In this document: piece by piece, positions 1 through 14,115 of the stretch
Position numbering within the stretch: the stretch's first letter is position 1
Layout: the number at the start of each line of letters is the position of its first letter
DNA from: Nomia melanderi
Taxonomy: Eukaryota; Arthropoda; Insecta; Hymenoptera; Halictidae
Length of the DNA: 64,000 bases
Reading direction: 5' to 3'
Assembly (NCBI RefSeq): GCF_051020985.1
Contig: NC_135002.1
Span: 6,634,001-6,698,000, forward strand
Notes under the pieces: generated by a model
What the model was told of the DNA's origin: nothing
Seen by the model: only the letters and a program-made list of their open reading frames with translations
The model's database searches: none
Program-made: the position numbers and the translations under genes

Positions 1-2884
1 CGAAAACTTTATCGCTCGCCGTGACGAAATGAATATTTCAGGCCCGTAATGCCCGTTTACGGTTACCGTCGTATAAATTATTCCTTGGCATCGATTTTCT
101 CAATGGCTACGCTACACTGAAACCTATTAATTTGCAAATTAGATGCAGAATGAGTTATTGATCGAGATTGCGTTGCTGCGCCGAAGAAGATCGCAGCGAT
201 GCGTCTCGCTTACAACTTGATAATTCGGTTCAGCCGCCATCTTACGCGTTAGTGTAACTCGGAACCGACGTCCTTTAACGTATCTCTCAGATGCATATCT
301 TGAAACGTCGCGACAACTAGTGTAATTAATTTTCAAAATGATAAGGTCTCATTACCATAGATTATTTCGCGAAACATATGCGAAACTTAGCTTATAAATT
401 CAGATTAGTCAATTTTACTACGGCTCACGAGAATTCCTCTACTGAAACAAATGCACGATTAACACGTTCGCTGACAGTAAAAATGTTAATGAGCTACAAA
501 AATACTTAGTACTGAGCTACAGTACTCCGAGGGTTGAAGTGCATAATAATTTTAAAACGCTAAGGCTGTATAGAATAAAATGCACTATAATGTAGCTTAT
601 AAATTTGAATGTTATAACGTTCATATCATTTTGCGGCACAATGAAAAATGGTGTATTGTCACGAAGGCAATGGCTCGAGCCAGCCGTCGAAGATTTAGAA
701 ACTCGTAATTGTTACCGATAAGTCAGCGTTCGCGTGGCAAACACCGGGATACGCGATAGAGGTCAAACCTCGTAAAACCACGAGATAGTCCGGGCATTAA
801 GAGGATAGGATATAATCGACGCACCCTGAAATTACCCTCTAATGGTTTAACGATCCTCTGTCCTGACACGACCTTCCCTTCATTATGCGTTCACGCGTGC
901 TCGCGTTAGCTACACCTTGAAACATCGGGGACCGAGCTCCACCGAAAGCGACGTTTTCCGTTTTCGCCGCGGCACGCTCCGAGCCACGGCAAACTTCAAT
1001 TTGCGCGACGGTTGAATGCTTACCCCTTCGGTCGAGACGCCCGTTAACGATTAACGGGCGGATATCTGATAAAGCGGGCGGCCGAGGAACGGAACAAATA
1101 ATTACGACAGAACGGTGTTAGTTAAAATTATACTGACGCAAATGTGAGGAATTAATAGAGACAGCGATTAACAGGCGAACTTGGTTCGATGGTAAATACA
1201 ATTTTACGAGTTGAGTATTTCCGTAGACCTTAATTTTAATCTGATATCTGTCGTATGTATTTTTGTGCATGACTTCTGCATAGTATATACTGATTTATAT
1301 AGGCAAAACATGCACTTTCTATGTCTAGATTTAATATAAACTGTACAAATTGCTAACAAGAACAATGTTTCATTTAAACTTACCACAACGCAATGAAATG
1401 TTCGTTGAACCATATTAGAAATCTTCGCCTCGTGTCTGACACGGTATTGTAAGGTAAAGGGTTGATAAATAACTAAATGATTTAACAATGTCCAAAGTTG
1501 CCACATTGTAAACAGAAATGATATTAGTATGAGGGATAACGATCGTAGGAAACAGTGTGACAGCGAATGCAGAAGCTAAAACGATAAACGTCGGATTTCG
1601 GTTTTTGAAATGTAAATTACACGTAAACGTCTGTGGTGAATTTATTGCCATATACGAGCACACCCCGCTTGACACGTGCGATGCGGGGAAATGCGACTTT
1701 TCCGGTGAATGTCAACGACGCGAGTAACGAGTCGACAAAATCCTCGCAGAAGTTCCGTGGAAGTTGCGCGGAGAGTTCAGGAAATTATAAATAAACGGAC
1801 GGCCGTGCACGGTACGGGAGGCCTTGAAGTAAAAGCGGGTAAATCGATAAGTAAAAAATTTCATCGGGATCTCGAAAAGCGCTGCGGGGGACAGGAAGAG
1901 GGTTCGAGATCGCGGTGGGCGGCTGGTATTCGGTTTGGTGTGCGGAACGCCGTCGTTTCCATCGTTTTACGGCGGACGCAACGAACGCGCCTGCGAAATA
2001 ATACGCGAACACGGCCGTAAAATTTATTATTGCGACGCTAGCGACCTTTTTGCGACGCTTTACGCCGGTTTAGGAGAAACACCCCGCTCTGTGCCTCCGC
2101 GATTCGCGTGCGCCGGAATAATACTTGTTGCTCGTCCGATGCTTCAAACATCGGCTGTTAGAAACATCAGGTTTCTTTGATCGGTTTTTAATATTACATT
2201 ATTTATACCTTCGAGACCTGTTACTAAAATCATTGACGATCAACAAACCACTTTTGTATTTCTACAGCTGAACGTTATACATCTATATTAAAATTAATGT
2301 TCAATAAATTTCCCCTTTATGTATGTACTCACTCTCCATCTAAATTTACCTAATAATCCGGTAACATCGTTTGCCCAATTTATTAGCAAAAATGATAGCC
2401 CTATGCCCAGCGTCATTAATTACCAATTAGCGGATAATGCATTCCGCATAATTAATTATAACTACACCCGATCAATAATTCACGCAGCGCGTCGTTCCGC
2501 GGCGCACGAATTTTCGAGTTCGTTATTTAGCTTCTCCTTTTCGCTCGAAGAGGAACGGCGCAACTTTCCTCCTCCCCGTCTGACATGGTATAACGATGTT
2601 TTCATACAGGTAGCGGAAAAGAGTCGAAAAAAAATTTGTCCCTGCGAAGAGGCGCAGTTTGACTAGGTGCTTCACGAGTCTCGTTTCTCTTCCATTTTCC
2701 GCGAGAAAGATTCTCCAGTACTTTTCCCGGCCGCGTTACGTCGCGAAATATCAGAGCAGCACCGGGAGAGGCTCTTGTCGAACTTCTGCCACGAAAGTAG
2801 ATGACGTTTCTTCTATTTCCGGAATTCTCCTCGGGACCCGTCGATCAGAATCACTTTTGTCTGCAGACCCTAGGCGTCCGGATC
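1..2884. other. No gene seen; AT-rich DNA with CpG-rich patches
   Basis: Frames here are short (longest about 115 codons, 2319-2666), overlap on both strands and show no recognisable protein features. The CpG-rich patches at about 890-1090 and 1680-2120 open frames by lacking stop codons. No repeat with clear ends was found. Confidence 0.6.
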
Positions 2885-3111
2885 TAGTTTCGCGACGCGT
2901 GTGTGCGTTTTTTCGCACGGAGACACAGTGCAGCTCTCGCGTTAACTCCGCCGACCGACAAGCTAAAAGTGTACAGGGGCAAGGGGACTCCGCTACTCAC
3001 GATACTCGGGCCGCCTCGGCTTTCGACGCGTGGTCATTATTGGCGCGGCAGGGACAAAGGACGGAGGCGAAGCTGAACGCGATGAAACGAGACGTAATAA
3101 AATTAATAAAA
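2885..3111 (+). other. Candidate 5' exon ending at a strong GTAAGT donor
   Basis: A CpG-rich stretch ends at AAA|GTAAGT (3112-3117), a near-ideal splice donor, followed by pyrimidine-rich sequence. The frame open across it reaches back to 2659 (180 codons to a stop at 3201) but resembles no protein I know. The last in-frame ATG before the donor (3082) would give only MKRDVIKLIK before the intron. A mostly non-coding first exon is the more likely reading if the exon is real. No TATA box or clear initiator was found. It could belong to the gene with the exon at 61.7 kb, to another gene, or to none. Confidence 0.2.
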
Positions 3112-3117
3112 GTAAGT

Positions 3118-6100
3118 AAACCCTTTCCCATACTTGTCCTTCTGCATTTTTCCCTTGGCAGACTTATTGTTTACCCCATTCTCTGCCGCTTGAAGTGTTA
3201 GTCTGTGTGAATATTTAACGCAAACTACGTTTGTCCATCACATCTGAAAAATGACCAATATAAAGCATATAAAACTGAGTTAGAAAAGAGTATTCTTTAC
3301 AGTTTCGTCTCGCTTCTGTCCTTTGTTATAGCCGCGCGCCAGTAATCACCATGAGTCCATCATTGTTATTCGAAGAATCTCCTTGCCTCTGTACACTTTC
3401 AGCTTAATGGTAGATAGAGCTAACGTGAGAGGCACATACGTAGTACTGTCCGTTGCAGCGAACCTGGCAGTTCTGTCTGAGTGGTCAGAATCCAAGGCGT
3501 ACGCGTTCCCCCACGAATCTTCGATTCTGGTATATGATTCGCTGATCGCGAGGAGCTGTTTCCGGACTCGCAATTGGATTTCTCGGAGCGACTGTTTCTG
3601 TCTATGTCATGTCACGAGTGCCAAGTTCACTGCAACGAATGGTAAATACTTCACTGCTCGCGAGCGCTCCTATACAGTTGGAAAATGAGTGATGTCTAGT
3701 TTACAGTTTTAATTGGTTACATGTAACTGATTGACGAATAGGAGATTAGCGATCCAAAACATGAGGAATTAGAAAATAGAATTAATATGAAACTGGACGA
3801 AGAGAAAGGAAACTAACCAATCGGCTGAATGCCTCAGTCTAGCCATCAAGTGATCTCCTAGCAGCACTGTTGAGATTTTCCTTACGCGATTCATTATGGA
3901 GAAGCAGCCCGGTGTCACGGCCTGAAATCCGGCGAGAGTACCCGAAGAGGAACGTGTCCCGAGCACGCTTCTTCTTCGCATTCCAGCTGACGAATGACCT
4001 TACTACGGAGCTTATTAAGCTCTGCGAATGAGGTCACGTTCACGTGCACGGGACCGAAATTGATGACAGTATCTCGGAAATTTATGGTGAAACGATGCGG
4101 CCAGGTATTGAGCCCTTTGGACGTCGAGTTCATCAATCCTTGGGGATCTCGGATCTTGTTTTACTCGGATGAAATCTGGTGGGTACGGTGTTTTGGGATG
4201 ATTCAGGGGAATAATTTGATGTAGAATGAAACGAGGTTTGCTGCTGTGGCATTAGGTATACATCAGTTGATTAATTGAAGTGCATTTTTTTCTATAGAAT
4301 TCTGTTATTCTTTTGAACACAGTGTTTTGTTTAGTTAATCTTCTGTTTCGATGGTGAAATTTCGTAGTTCGTTTCATTTTGGCAGTGAAACATCCTTCGT
4401 AACTGAATGGTTGAATTTGAAAATTTAATATTGTTTAGCTTTCTAAAGGTGTCACATTTCCTGCATTTTGAATACCCTTATTTCCTTTCAAAGACAAGCA
4501 TTCATTTTGTAGATTTCTATACAATTCACGTTTCTACAGTGTGTTTCCCCAGGAAATCTCTTCACGCGTAAACTTAACTTCTTTTTCGAGCTTAAGGTCA
4601 GAAGAATTCATTGCTATTCACGTATAACCGGAATGGCGCCGCGTGCAAAATAACCTCTTTAAATATTGAATGTGACACTTATTTTGTCGGAGACTGTGAA
4701 CGATATACTCATATGTTATTCTCTTCTGAAATGAATATTCATAGCACCTACTAGGAAATGCAATTTTCTTTAGACTCACCTGTAGCCTTCAACTTCTATT
4801 ATGGCAGTGTGCCTTGATCCTTACCTGACTCTATATTTTCATATAAATCATTGTATTTAAATTGCACGTCGAATTTTAAATATCTCCTTTCATTTCATTG
4901 TAAACTAATTTTCTTTCCACCTTAATATTCATTTCAATCAATTCTGTTTTCATGATATTCTCTGAAAAAAAGGAGTAGAAAATCGAGTAGAAGCGTATCT
5001 TTTGTATTACAGAACAATTTACTCTGATACAAATGATTAAGGTGTTCGTTTTATTGCGGTCAACGCATACAGCCGGCGCCCGCAAGTGCACATAATCCAC
5101 GGTCTACCCGGAACGTTGCATAATTAGAAAAGTGTAAAGCGTAGAACGTTGAAACGCGAGACGCGGCATGCGAAAGGTTAAAGGTGAGGCGTGTTCCCCA
5201 AGCTTTTATTTGGGTTTTCCTACAGAGTTGATCTCTTTTTTCACCCGGGCTGCCTGTTTCACACCGACGCGCAGAAGCATAATATTTTGACATTGAAAAC
5301 GCCTCGCGGTTCCCCAGGGGAAATAAACGAAATTCCGTTGAAAGCGTCGCGAGACGTAGAGTACCACATGTAAAATCTTTTTGCAAGTTGTTTGTTTCTT
5401 CCATTCCAATCTAACGTCTGAGAGGTTCACTGCTCGACCTATCCTTGGATTACATTTTTTCCACGATCTTCTTTCTACTCTGTAAAACGAACCCGCGAGA
5501 AGAAAAATTCAATGGAATCTTGACCGTCCGAATCGTCATTTTTCAATCTCTCCTGCATCCTCCAAAGTCCGAGACAAACTGGGACTCGATAATTCGAATT
5601 CTTATATTATACCTTAAAACGTGTAATCGAACTTCACAAAAATTCTTTGGAAAAATATCGAATTTCTCACATTTTTATCATTTATCACATTTTTATCATC
5701 GCGCAAATTCGACAATTCCGAGAACTAACGAAGTTACGGGGTAGTTAGATCCTACATCGCGTGAAACCTTACATCGAGTAATTGAGTTTTTACTGTAGGA
5801 GCGTTCAATCTATTTTTTCCTGTACCTCCTCGAGCAGAAATTCGGTGTATGAAATTGTTTGATCGAATTCGCAGGTAAACCGTTATTACGTAACGAGTCG
5901 CGTGTTTCGTTTCAGTGATTCGAATTTCCAGGCACGATCGCGTCCGGTCTGGTGCGCGTTTGACACTGCGCGCGACCGAAACACCGCGAAATCCTTAAAT
6001 TCCGACCCTGTCCGTCGAAAAACAAACGTGATCGTGGAATTCCGCGCGCAATCCGTTTCACGCTCGACAAGGCTGGCTCCTCCGCAAATCCCACGGAAAC

Positions 6101-9100
6101 CGTGTCCCGTTGCTCACGTGCTCCGAGCCGGGGAGCCACGGAATGCCGATTTTTATCGGTACAATCAGAATATGGTAGGACTGCTGGAACACCGCTATCT
6201 GATAAAAGTGAACGTTCAAAGGTCGCCGGGCGGATGTGGGTCGGCCGACCGCGAGAAAAACTGCGCGGACATTCGCTTGCGCCCTTGTGGATCTGCGGCA
6301 AGTGCCCGGGAAACATTTTTTTAATGAGAGGGTTTTTTTGCGGGTCGTCTGTAAATATAACATTGACCTCGCGCTGTTCTTTGGAGTGAGTTATCGGGGC
6401 AAAACAACATTTATAATATGTCGTGCAATAAGTATTGTGTGAAATCGTTTGAATTGAAAGCCCGTTGAGCTGTTGTATCAACGTGTTTGAGATAAGTTTT
6501 TCAATTGAAACGACCCGTGCACTATATTACGAAATGTCGTGTATAGGAAATGGCAAATCGTTGGAATATATGTAAGTCTCTTCAATTGAATGTCCACTGG
6601 ATGTCAGTTTCATTGAATCCAAGTTACACTGTCGAATGGAAAGTGGCTCTTATGTTCTATTTTGAAATGCAGTATTACGAAAATAGTTCACCGTGGAAAT
6701 ATCGCAGTGGAGTCCAGAATTAAATTGAAGCTTGCAGGATTGAAATCTCTTTGATGGAGAGAATGTATGTTAAACATTGCATTCGATGTTTATGAAGACC
6801 ACAAAGTAGTATACTGTCGAAATGCTTTTGCATTACGAACATTGGCACTGCATTCATTTCAAGAATTTGAATTCAAATTTAATTTCAAAATCAATTTACG
6901 TTCAATCGTAAACATTTAGATTCTAATTTGATTGCGGAGTTAATTTAAATTCAATTGCAGTCATTTGGAATAAATTTGAAATTCAGTACACTTCAAAGAA
7001 AATTAGAATTCCATTTTATAACTGTAGCTTAGAAGATTTATTATCTGAACAATGATTTGATAATCAGTGCAATCATCTGATAAGTAGAAAAGACTAATCC
7101 GCGTGATCTTCCACGTGAGAACATGACTTCAACAAGTTGGTTTACCATAATTTTCAATCCCACAATCGCCAAATTTTCTGACTCATTTCACGGTAATAAG
7201 AGTCGGATAATGATTCCGTCCTTGGAAATCAGTAAAGCTCCTCCGCGACGAATTATGCAGTCTCGTCCCGGATTATATTAGCGAAAGTCTGCAAAGCGTT
7301 TCGTGCCATTTGCTTCGCCAATGGGATTCATAATGAGGGCTCCGAAAGGAATTTTAAGAGATATCGAAATAAAGCCAATGATATCTGACAATCCCGGCGT
7401 TCTTCGCAAGCTGCCGTTTAAGGTTCTGAAATTCTTCGCGTCGGTCGGTCATGCGAGAGTTATTAAAACGCAATCTCAACACGTTTACCTAAACATTTGC
7501 TGCGCATTTAATTAAATGATCGTCTGCAACATAAATACACGTATCGCGATAGCAAATTTCATACGAGAATATTACACGAAATTAACAGTCCCGGTAATTA
7601 AAATATACATTTCCTTTCCCAAACATCCGTAACGATTGAAATTTATTTACCCGGATTGAAGGAATGAGAAACCGAATGATCATTTCCCTCCCGCTTCGAT
7701 AGGCATAAATTGTTATTGAATTCTCTCGTGTAAACCGTGTTGCATGCACGCAACGGAGCTTACCAAATAAATTTTATTTCATATTTCGTTGCTCGCGCCG
7801 GCAATCACGGAATTGCTTCGCTCGAATTTCGTTCGGTTGGCCGTGATCATCGGGAAATTTTCAGAGACCGGCATTACTCCGTTAAATGCCGTTGCAATGT
7901 TCGAAAGGTTTAATTAAATTACGTTTCTCCGATTCGGTAACAAACATGTTGCTGCTGGGCTCTTTGAAATCGAATAATTAAGGCGATTGCGCCTAGTGAA
8001 CGATGAATAAGTCGCGCGACCTGTTCGTTATTCCCAATGAAAAGACCGGCGCTGGCCGCTATCACGATCCTTGGGTGGTTGATTTATTTCTGGAGTCAGC
8101 GCGGCGTGTCTAAGCAAATTCCGATTCACTTTGACAGGGCGCAACAGCTTGCTGAATGCTTACGCCGGTAAATAAACCGGACTCGATAATGTTCGAACTC
8201 TGAAACTTTGACCGGTGCGTACTATCGCCTATTTACGTAACACAAAATCGATGCCGCTCGAACGCTTCACGAATTTTCTATTACCGAACCTTCCATTCAG
8301 ACTGTTTCACCACTCTCGCTAGCCAGGATTTCGATGCCATAAACGAACCAGTCGCCAACCGTGAAAGTTTTGCGCTCGAGCAATTCGTTGATACGCTGAA
8401 TGCCACGGGGATGACCGGTGACCCTCAACCAAATGGAATTACTGTAGTCCGTTCGTTTAAACGATGATTATATGAAAACATTTTTATATTATAGATAATG
8501 CTAATTCAGTTAGATGAAAGTGCAATACTGATAATGCGATTTAATCAAACGATTTACTATTGTATTTCTTCCATTTTGTGTATTTTGCCCTATGAAATCG
8601 CGCGGCATTCAATGTGTTAGCGCGTCGAATGACGGATACGCGCTTTGATAAAATGGGAAATGGATACAATGAAGGAGAAATGCTTGTGAACATAAATTCT
8701 TATCTCATTTATACATTTACTATGGATATATATTCATTTTTACAGTTCCTGCTCCTTTTCTTCCTTCGGTTTGTTCTGGTTTTTAATTCGAGCGAAACAG
8801 AAATTTACATTTAAATTCATTGTGCCTTAGTTATATTCAACAATGTGTTTACTCGGTGAATTCCCCTCTTGCGCGATTTTGTTTACATTATTGTATTTGT
8901 CCCGTTCTTTTATCGCGCAATTAATTTTTCTTGTTTACATTCTCTGCGTATTGTGCCATGCTGCGTTTATTTTATTCTTATTTTGGTGCAGCGAACATTT
9001 TCATTGTGCCGTGGTCTCCTTATTTAAACAAGAACCTTTTGTATTCGCATTAATGCTGATAATTGATGTTGATTTCATCACTGGCGCGGACTAATTCGAT

Positions 9101-9695
9101 TTATTGGGCCGGTTACTCGCTATCTGAACTTCCTCGAAATTTATAAGCGTCCTGCCTCGACGAAATGGACCTCATTCATCTATTATTCAAATGGAATATT
9201 ACACTTCCCCGGAGGATGCTTCCACTTTCCGCAATCTTCTTTAACTAGCGCGCAAACTTTCCTGGCCGCATACGAAAAACCGGAACGCGAGAACCGGAAA
9301 GGCGTTCGAAACCGCGGCGGCCGCCCCGAGGATCAAGAAGTTCCAAATTATTCAGGCGGTTGAGTCATTGGCATTCAAATTCCGTAGAAATTCGCTGATG
9401 GGGTCGGGAGGGCGCATCGCGCGCGCGCCGACCGCACGGTGTTCACAAAAGACGATAAATCACCGGCGTCCCGGCGGAATTATTTAACGGCGAGACACGT
9501 CGCGACGTTTCCCTACGCTAGAAATTGAAGTACGGGCGTTCCCGTGAACGACGTGATTCGTCGGCCGCTATGGGTCGACGGATAAACGCTTGAGTCACTG
9601 ACGAATAAAGGCGGTCGTTCACTTGACGCGAGTGCCTTAAGAATCTTGAACGTTTTACGTGATACCTTAAGTGGAGTAAAAACAATTATTAATTA
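3118..9695. other. No gene seen; non-coding DNA
   Basis: This holds only short frames. The longest (5902-6324 on + and 5912-6481 on -) overlap on opposite strands in one CpG-rich patch and show no domain or codon pattern, so neither is called. An 18-bp unit (TCACATTTTTATCATTTA) is repeated at 5667-5699. Degenerate AATTTGAATT-like sequence runs through about 6840-7010. Confidence 0.6.
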
Positions 9696-9825
9696 AATTC
9701 TATGATTCTATAATTCTACAATTCTACAATTCTACAATTCTACAATTCTACAATTCTACAATTCTACAATTCTACAATTCTACAGTTCTATAATTCTGCA
9801 ATTCTATAATTCTATAATTCTACAG
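9696..9825. repeat. Octamer microsatellite (AATTCTAC)n
   Basis: Nine perfect tandem copies of AATTCTAC occupy 9712-9783. Imperfect copies such as AATTCTAT and AGTTCTAT flank them on both sides. An 8-bp period is unusual for a microsatellite and matches the period of the large array at 44.2 kb, though the motif differs. It is expected to vary in length between individuals. Confidence 0.95.
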
Positions 9826-12800
9826 TAAAATAGAAAAAATTATTAATTATTTTCTACTAAAACTCTTACATTAAACTACTATATTGTTATCCAAACTATT
9901 AATTATTTTTATTCGACTATATCATTTAGAGTATCACAATTGTTTTCAAACAATTCGAAAGTGCCTTTTTTCAATTTTCTCAATTATATTCTATTACATC
10001 CAACAACAAATCTGTTGAACAATCGATATTATCGAAATTGTAGGGATATTGAAAATATCGAAGAAATGAAACTGCAAAATGTTGTTCAATCCCCAAATAT
10101 AATATCGTATCTTGTAACCCTAAATATCGACACCTGTAACATTCATTTTCTTTATGCAAAGTATATGCTCGTGACTATCACAAATATGTGACATCGTGTT
10201 ACTTTATACAATATAATCTACATAAACGTGTTGACCTTGGTCAGGTGTCTTCCATGCGTGGCGCTGTGAAGTGGGCGACAGCCTTAAACCGGAGGATACG
10301 GTGGTAACGACCGAGGTACCGGTGATTCCCCGATATCACCGACACAGACGCGTTCGCCGACGTTCCGAAAAGAATCGATCGATCCCCAACGACCCCCAGA
10401 CTTCGCGCCGTTTTATTGGCAGGGTTTGTCAACCGAATGACCGTGAACCCCTCACGAATCGAGGCTAGCTGAAAGCCGAGGGAATATTTACGGAGTCGTT
10501 GACACTTTTCATGGCAAGTCGCCTGACGTCGCTTAAGAATAGAGGCGACGTTAACACCGCGGTGACATATTTATACGGAATGAACGTTGGAAGTTTAGTT
10601 TTTATTATGTAAGCGTTAATGTCGGTTGGACGGCGATGGCGTATATTGTAGCCAACGTTTAATTGAATTTCTAATTGCTTTAACACCTTCGAGACTGACG
10701 GGGCAATATGTTGAAAGTTCGCGTTAATTGCATCTGCTGGGTTGTTTCAGTCGGTTGTAGGATTAATGGTACTATACATCACTTTTTCTTGCAACCTTTA
10801 CGACGCGGATGTTAAACAATGTCGCTTCCGGTGAAAAATGGTAAATTCTCGAAGCAATACAAACACGTTTGGAATTCTTTCTCTCGGGAAAATGTAATTC
10901 TTAACACCTAAGAATTCTTACGTATTTGATCCTTTACGTGTGAACGTCGCTCGGTCGACCAGAACCTACGTCTAAGTAGAACGAGGCCGTGCAAGCCAGA
11001 CAAAGTTCACATCTTTAAATTCCCCCGAATCCGCTTCTTAACATTTCATTCATCTGAGTTCGAATATTACATCACAGTAATTCGAATCGTTATGCAAGCT
11101 ACGTGAACAGGTTGCCCAGAAAATACCGTTGCAAGATCACTTGATGACTAGGTGGAGGGATGCGGATCGCATCTCACTTATGCTGCTGATTTGCCGCTCG
11201 TCAATACTATTCCGCATCATTAATCAAAACTATAAATTGTAGAATACTCCAAAATCCAGATAATTAATGAAATCTCAATATATATTTAAATTATAAAGAG
11301 TGTCGAACATTTATAAACAAAGCTCCCGTTTTCTCCAAACTTTCTCCAAGTCTTGCAACAACTTTGCACTTCAAGAAGCCCCCAAATCATTTGTATCTCT
11401 TCCTTTCCTACACTAAAGAGCACCTGCCCGTTAAATAAATAAATCAATTTATGAACTGCTCTATATTTAGCGTCAACGTAGGCCACGACTACGTATCACA
11501 GTTGTGCCGCCCAGAAGCCAATGCGTTAAGTCCATTTCTTAATATTCCCCCATTTTTCTAAATTTCAATGAAATAAATAATCTTAAAGGGTTTACTCGTT
11601 CCTTTATTTTTCTAGGTTAAAAATCCCTCCTTTTTATAGCTTCTGAGTGTGTCGTCTAATAATTTCAAACGCCAAAACACTGATTCTCTCAATCTTTGTT
11701 TTCTGAACTTAATCGCATCGGCTTTGAAGCGACTCGATTTCCACGAAACCTCCTCAAAACAAAATTTGTCTCGTTAGGCGTCAAGCGATCTCCTAACGGT
11801 AACGCGAAGATCCGTGAAATATTTTCTTCAAAAACAGTCCGTATAAACGTTACGTTCGACAATCTGTCCGCCGAACACGGTCCCAAAGAAAACTGACGCG
11901 ACTCCATCGTCCACGGGATATTACTGTGGTTCCGTGTATTCCTCGCAGCGTCGTACATTATCGGATTCAAGTACATATTTCTCGGTGGACGTAAACGGAA
12001 TCCGACAAGTGCACCATAAATATCGAGCAGACGATATCGGAGGGGAAATTTATTTGCGACGCATACTTGGAGAGGAGGCGGCGCTCGCCGAAAGAGCAAC
12101 AGCCCTGCCGCCCCGGCAGCGCGTGTCGCTCGACGATTTGGCGGCGTTGAAATTCCCGGTCGATCGTTTTCGCCGCGAGCGATAATCGATCCGCCGCCCG
12201 AGGAATGCGAATTTCCGAGCGCAACTTTCGAGCCTCGAGTTTGAACGTTTGTGATTACCTCGCGGGGGGAGCTCGGAATTTATTGGCGAGCTGCTTGGAT
12301 CCGAGGGCTGCTTGCTGTCGGAGGATTCACGGAAACCATTCGGTTATCTTGTTTGTTTTTAGCGCGAATAGAATATTGCGACGTGAAAGTATTCTTCGGC
12401 GGAAATTCGGTAAACTGCTGTGGTCCTTGGTTTGTGCGTCCGATGTATTGGAATGGTGATGACACGTGAGTTAGTAACGATTTCCTTGAAACTAGGTGAC
12501 ACTGGTGAACCTAAATAACTACTGGATTAATAAGAATAATATTCTAAAATTTTGAAGTTGCGTTTGACAGGTTGAAAGGGTGACTAAATTGAGGATGTTT
12601 GAGCAAGGCGCCATGCCAAGAAAATAAGATGATTTGACACACCAGCTAAATATACATTGTGAATTGTATTAATAGATAATTGTTCAGAGTGTCTTTGAGT
12701 TAGGATAGAAGATACTCCAAGATTGTGTGAGTTACTTGATTATTCTGGTTATTTCGAAATTTCGTAAGTTCGAAGACAATTTGTTGGATATGTTAATGAG

Positions 12801-13749
12801 GCAGCCCGCGCGTGGGCGGATGGAACACGGCACACCGCAATTAGTGCCGAGAACGTGACGTTGCGCCGATGTCACGGATCGAACGATTCGAGTCAACACG
12901 ACATCAGGTGGAAATAATGGGCGCGATAATAACGTGTACAGAACGAGGCCGGTGTGCCGTGACGGTTGATCGCGTTACACGGATTTTTACGCGCCCCGTC
13001 GTCGATGTGCTTCATTAATCCGTTTGCTAACGAACGCGTTGCCGGGGGTTCACCGTGTTCGTCGTCGTCAGGCGACGACCGTCGCGTCGCGCGTCAATCA
13101 AACGTTCAGCTACCAATGGGCGGGAATTATCTGTGTAATTATTTCGTCGAACCGCCTTCGCGAGAAACTCGGATCGTTTAAATTAATTAACACTCGAAAA
13201 CTCGGTTCCGAACGATAATCGCATTCCGTTCTAATTAACCCGTTACTTAGCTGGCAATTTTACCATTCTATGCGGATAATCAAAGATAACGATCCACGCA
13301 CGAGTACACAAATTTAGACGCCAATCAGAATTTTATTCCTCGCGCCGATGGTTTTTATTGTGCATGCGCCTTAGGAGAAACCACGGAGGTAAACTTTATT
13401 AAAATCTGAATTTCACTACGCCCTGTTGAGTAGAGGACGCTGTAAATGCAATACTTCCGTGGTCTCAACACGAATAACCGCAATTTAAGTCTAACAAGTT
13501 TAACACAGTTTCCTTTTGACTGTTAACCCAATGAAATCCTTGACAGGCGGAAGAAATTTATTTCAATCCTGCCCCTTGCGGATTTATTCCGGAAAATCCA
13601 AATTTCTTTAAATGCCTCCGGTGAACTCGTAATTGGCGCACTTAAAAAGTACGTCGAAAATGGTGCACATTTCGCGAACCTTACACGAAGAACGTCTACC
13701 AGGAAAATCGGAAATTCCTCTGGCACACTTCGAACTGCCATAAATGTCA
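9826..13749. other. No gene seen; non-coding DNA
   Basis: Nothing here reads as a gene. The longest frame (11689-12099, minus) overlaps two others and has no recognisable domain. A perfect hairpin with 8-bp arms (AATTCTTA / TAAGAATT, 5-base loop) lies at 10896-10916 and has no obvious role. CpG-rich patches at 12040-12300 and 12800-13210 account for the open frames there. Confidence 0.6.
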
Positions 13750-14115
13750 TATAAGTTCAATAAATTCCAAATTCATACATCTTCAATTTCTCTCGTACGA
13801 TCTCTCTGGCATTTTCGATCGTGTCACTGTTACCTTCCCCATTTTCCCTGTCCCCAAAGTTTACCAAACCCGTTTCCCTCCAGTCACTTCTCACTTTATT
13901 CACCCTTTTACTCGTCCCGACCCTTGAAATTCGCTCTAAAATTCTTCTTCCGGTTTTTCTGCCTTCGTCCCTGTACTCGCCCTCGCTATTTGCTCGTCCC
14001 ACCCCCACATCCTCAGAGTGTCCACACATCCGTCTCTATCCGTGGCACCGTCCGCTCGTTTCACCGGCGATGTCCTTTCGTCTCCCACCTGATTCGAACT
14101 TCTCCGCGGTAACCC
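13750..14115 (+). other. Pyrimidine-skewed segment (T+C rich on + strand)
   Basis: For more than 300 bases the + strand is dominated by C and T, with runs such as TCCCTGTCCCC, TTTCCCTCC and CCCACCCCCAC. The skew leaves two overlapping + frames open (122 and 105 codons), whose Ser/Pro/Leu/Phe-rich translations simply reflect composition, so I do not call them genes. It could be a long polypyrimidine tract inside an intron or a degraded simple repeat. Confidence 0.6.

Noticed and set aside
5912..6481. 189-codon minus-strand frame
   Set aside because: It overlaps equally open frames on the other strand in a CpG-rich patch, with no domain, no codon pattern and no splice signals.
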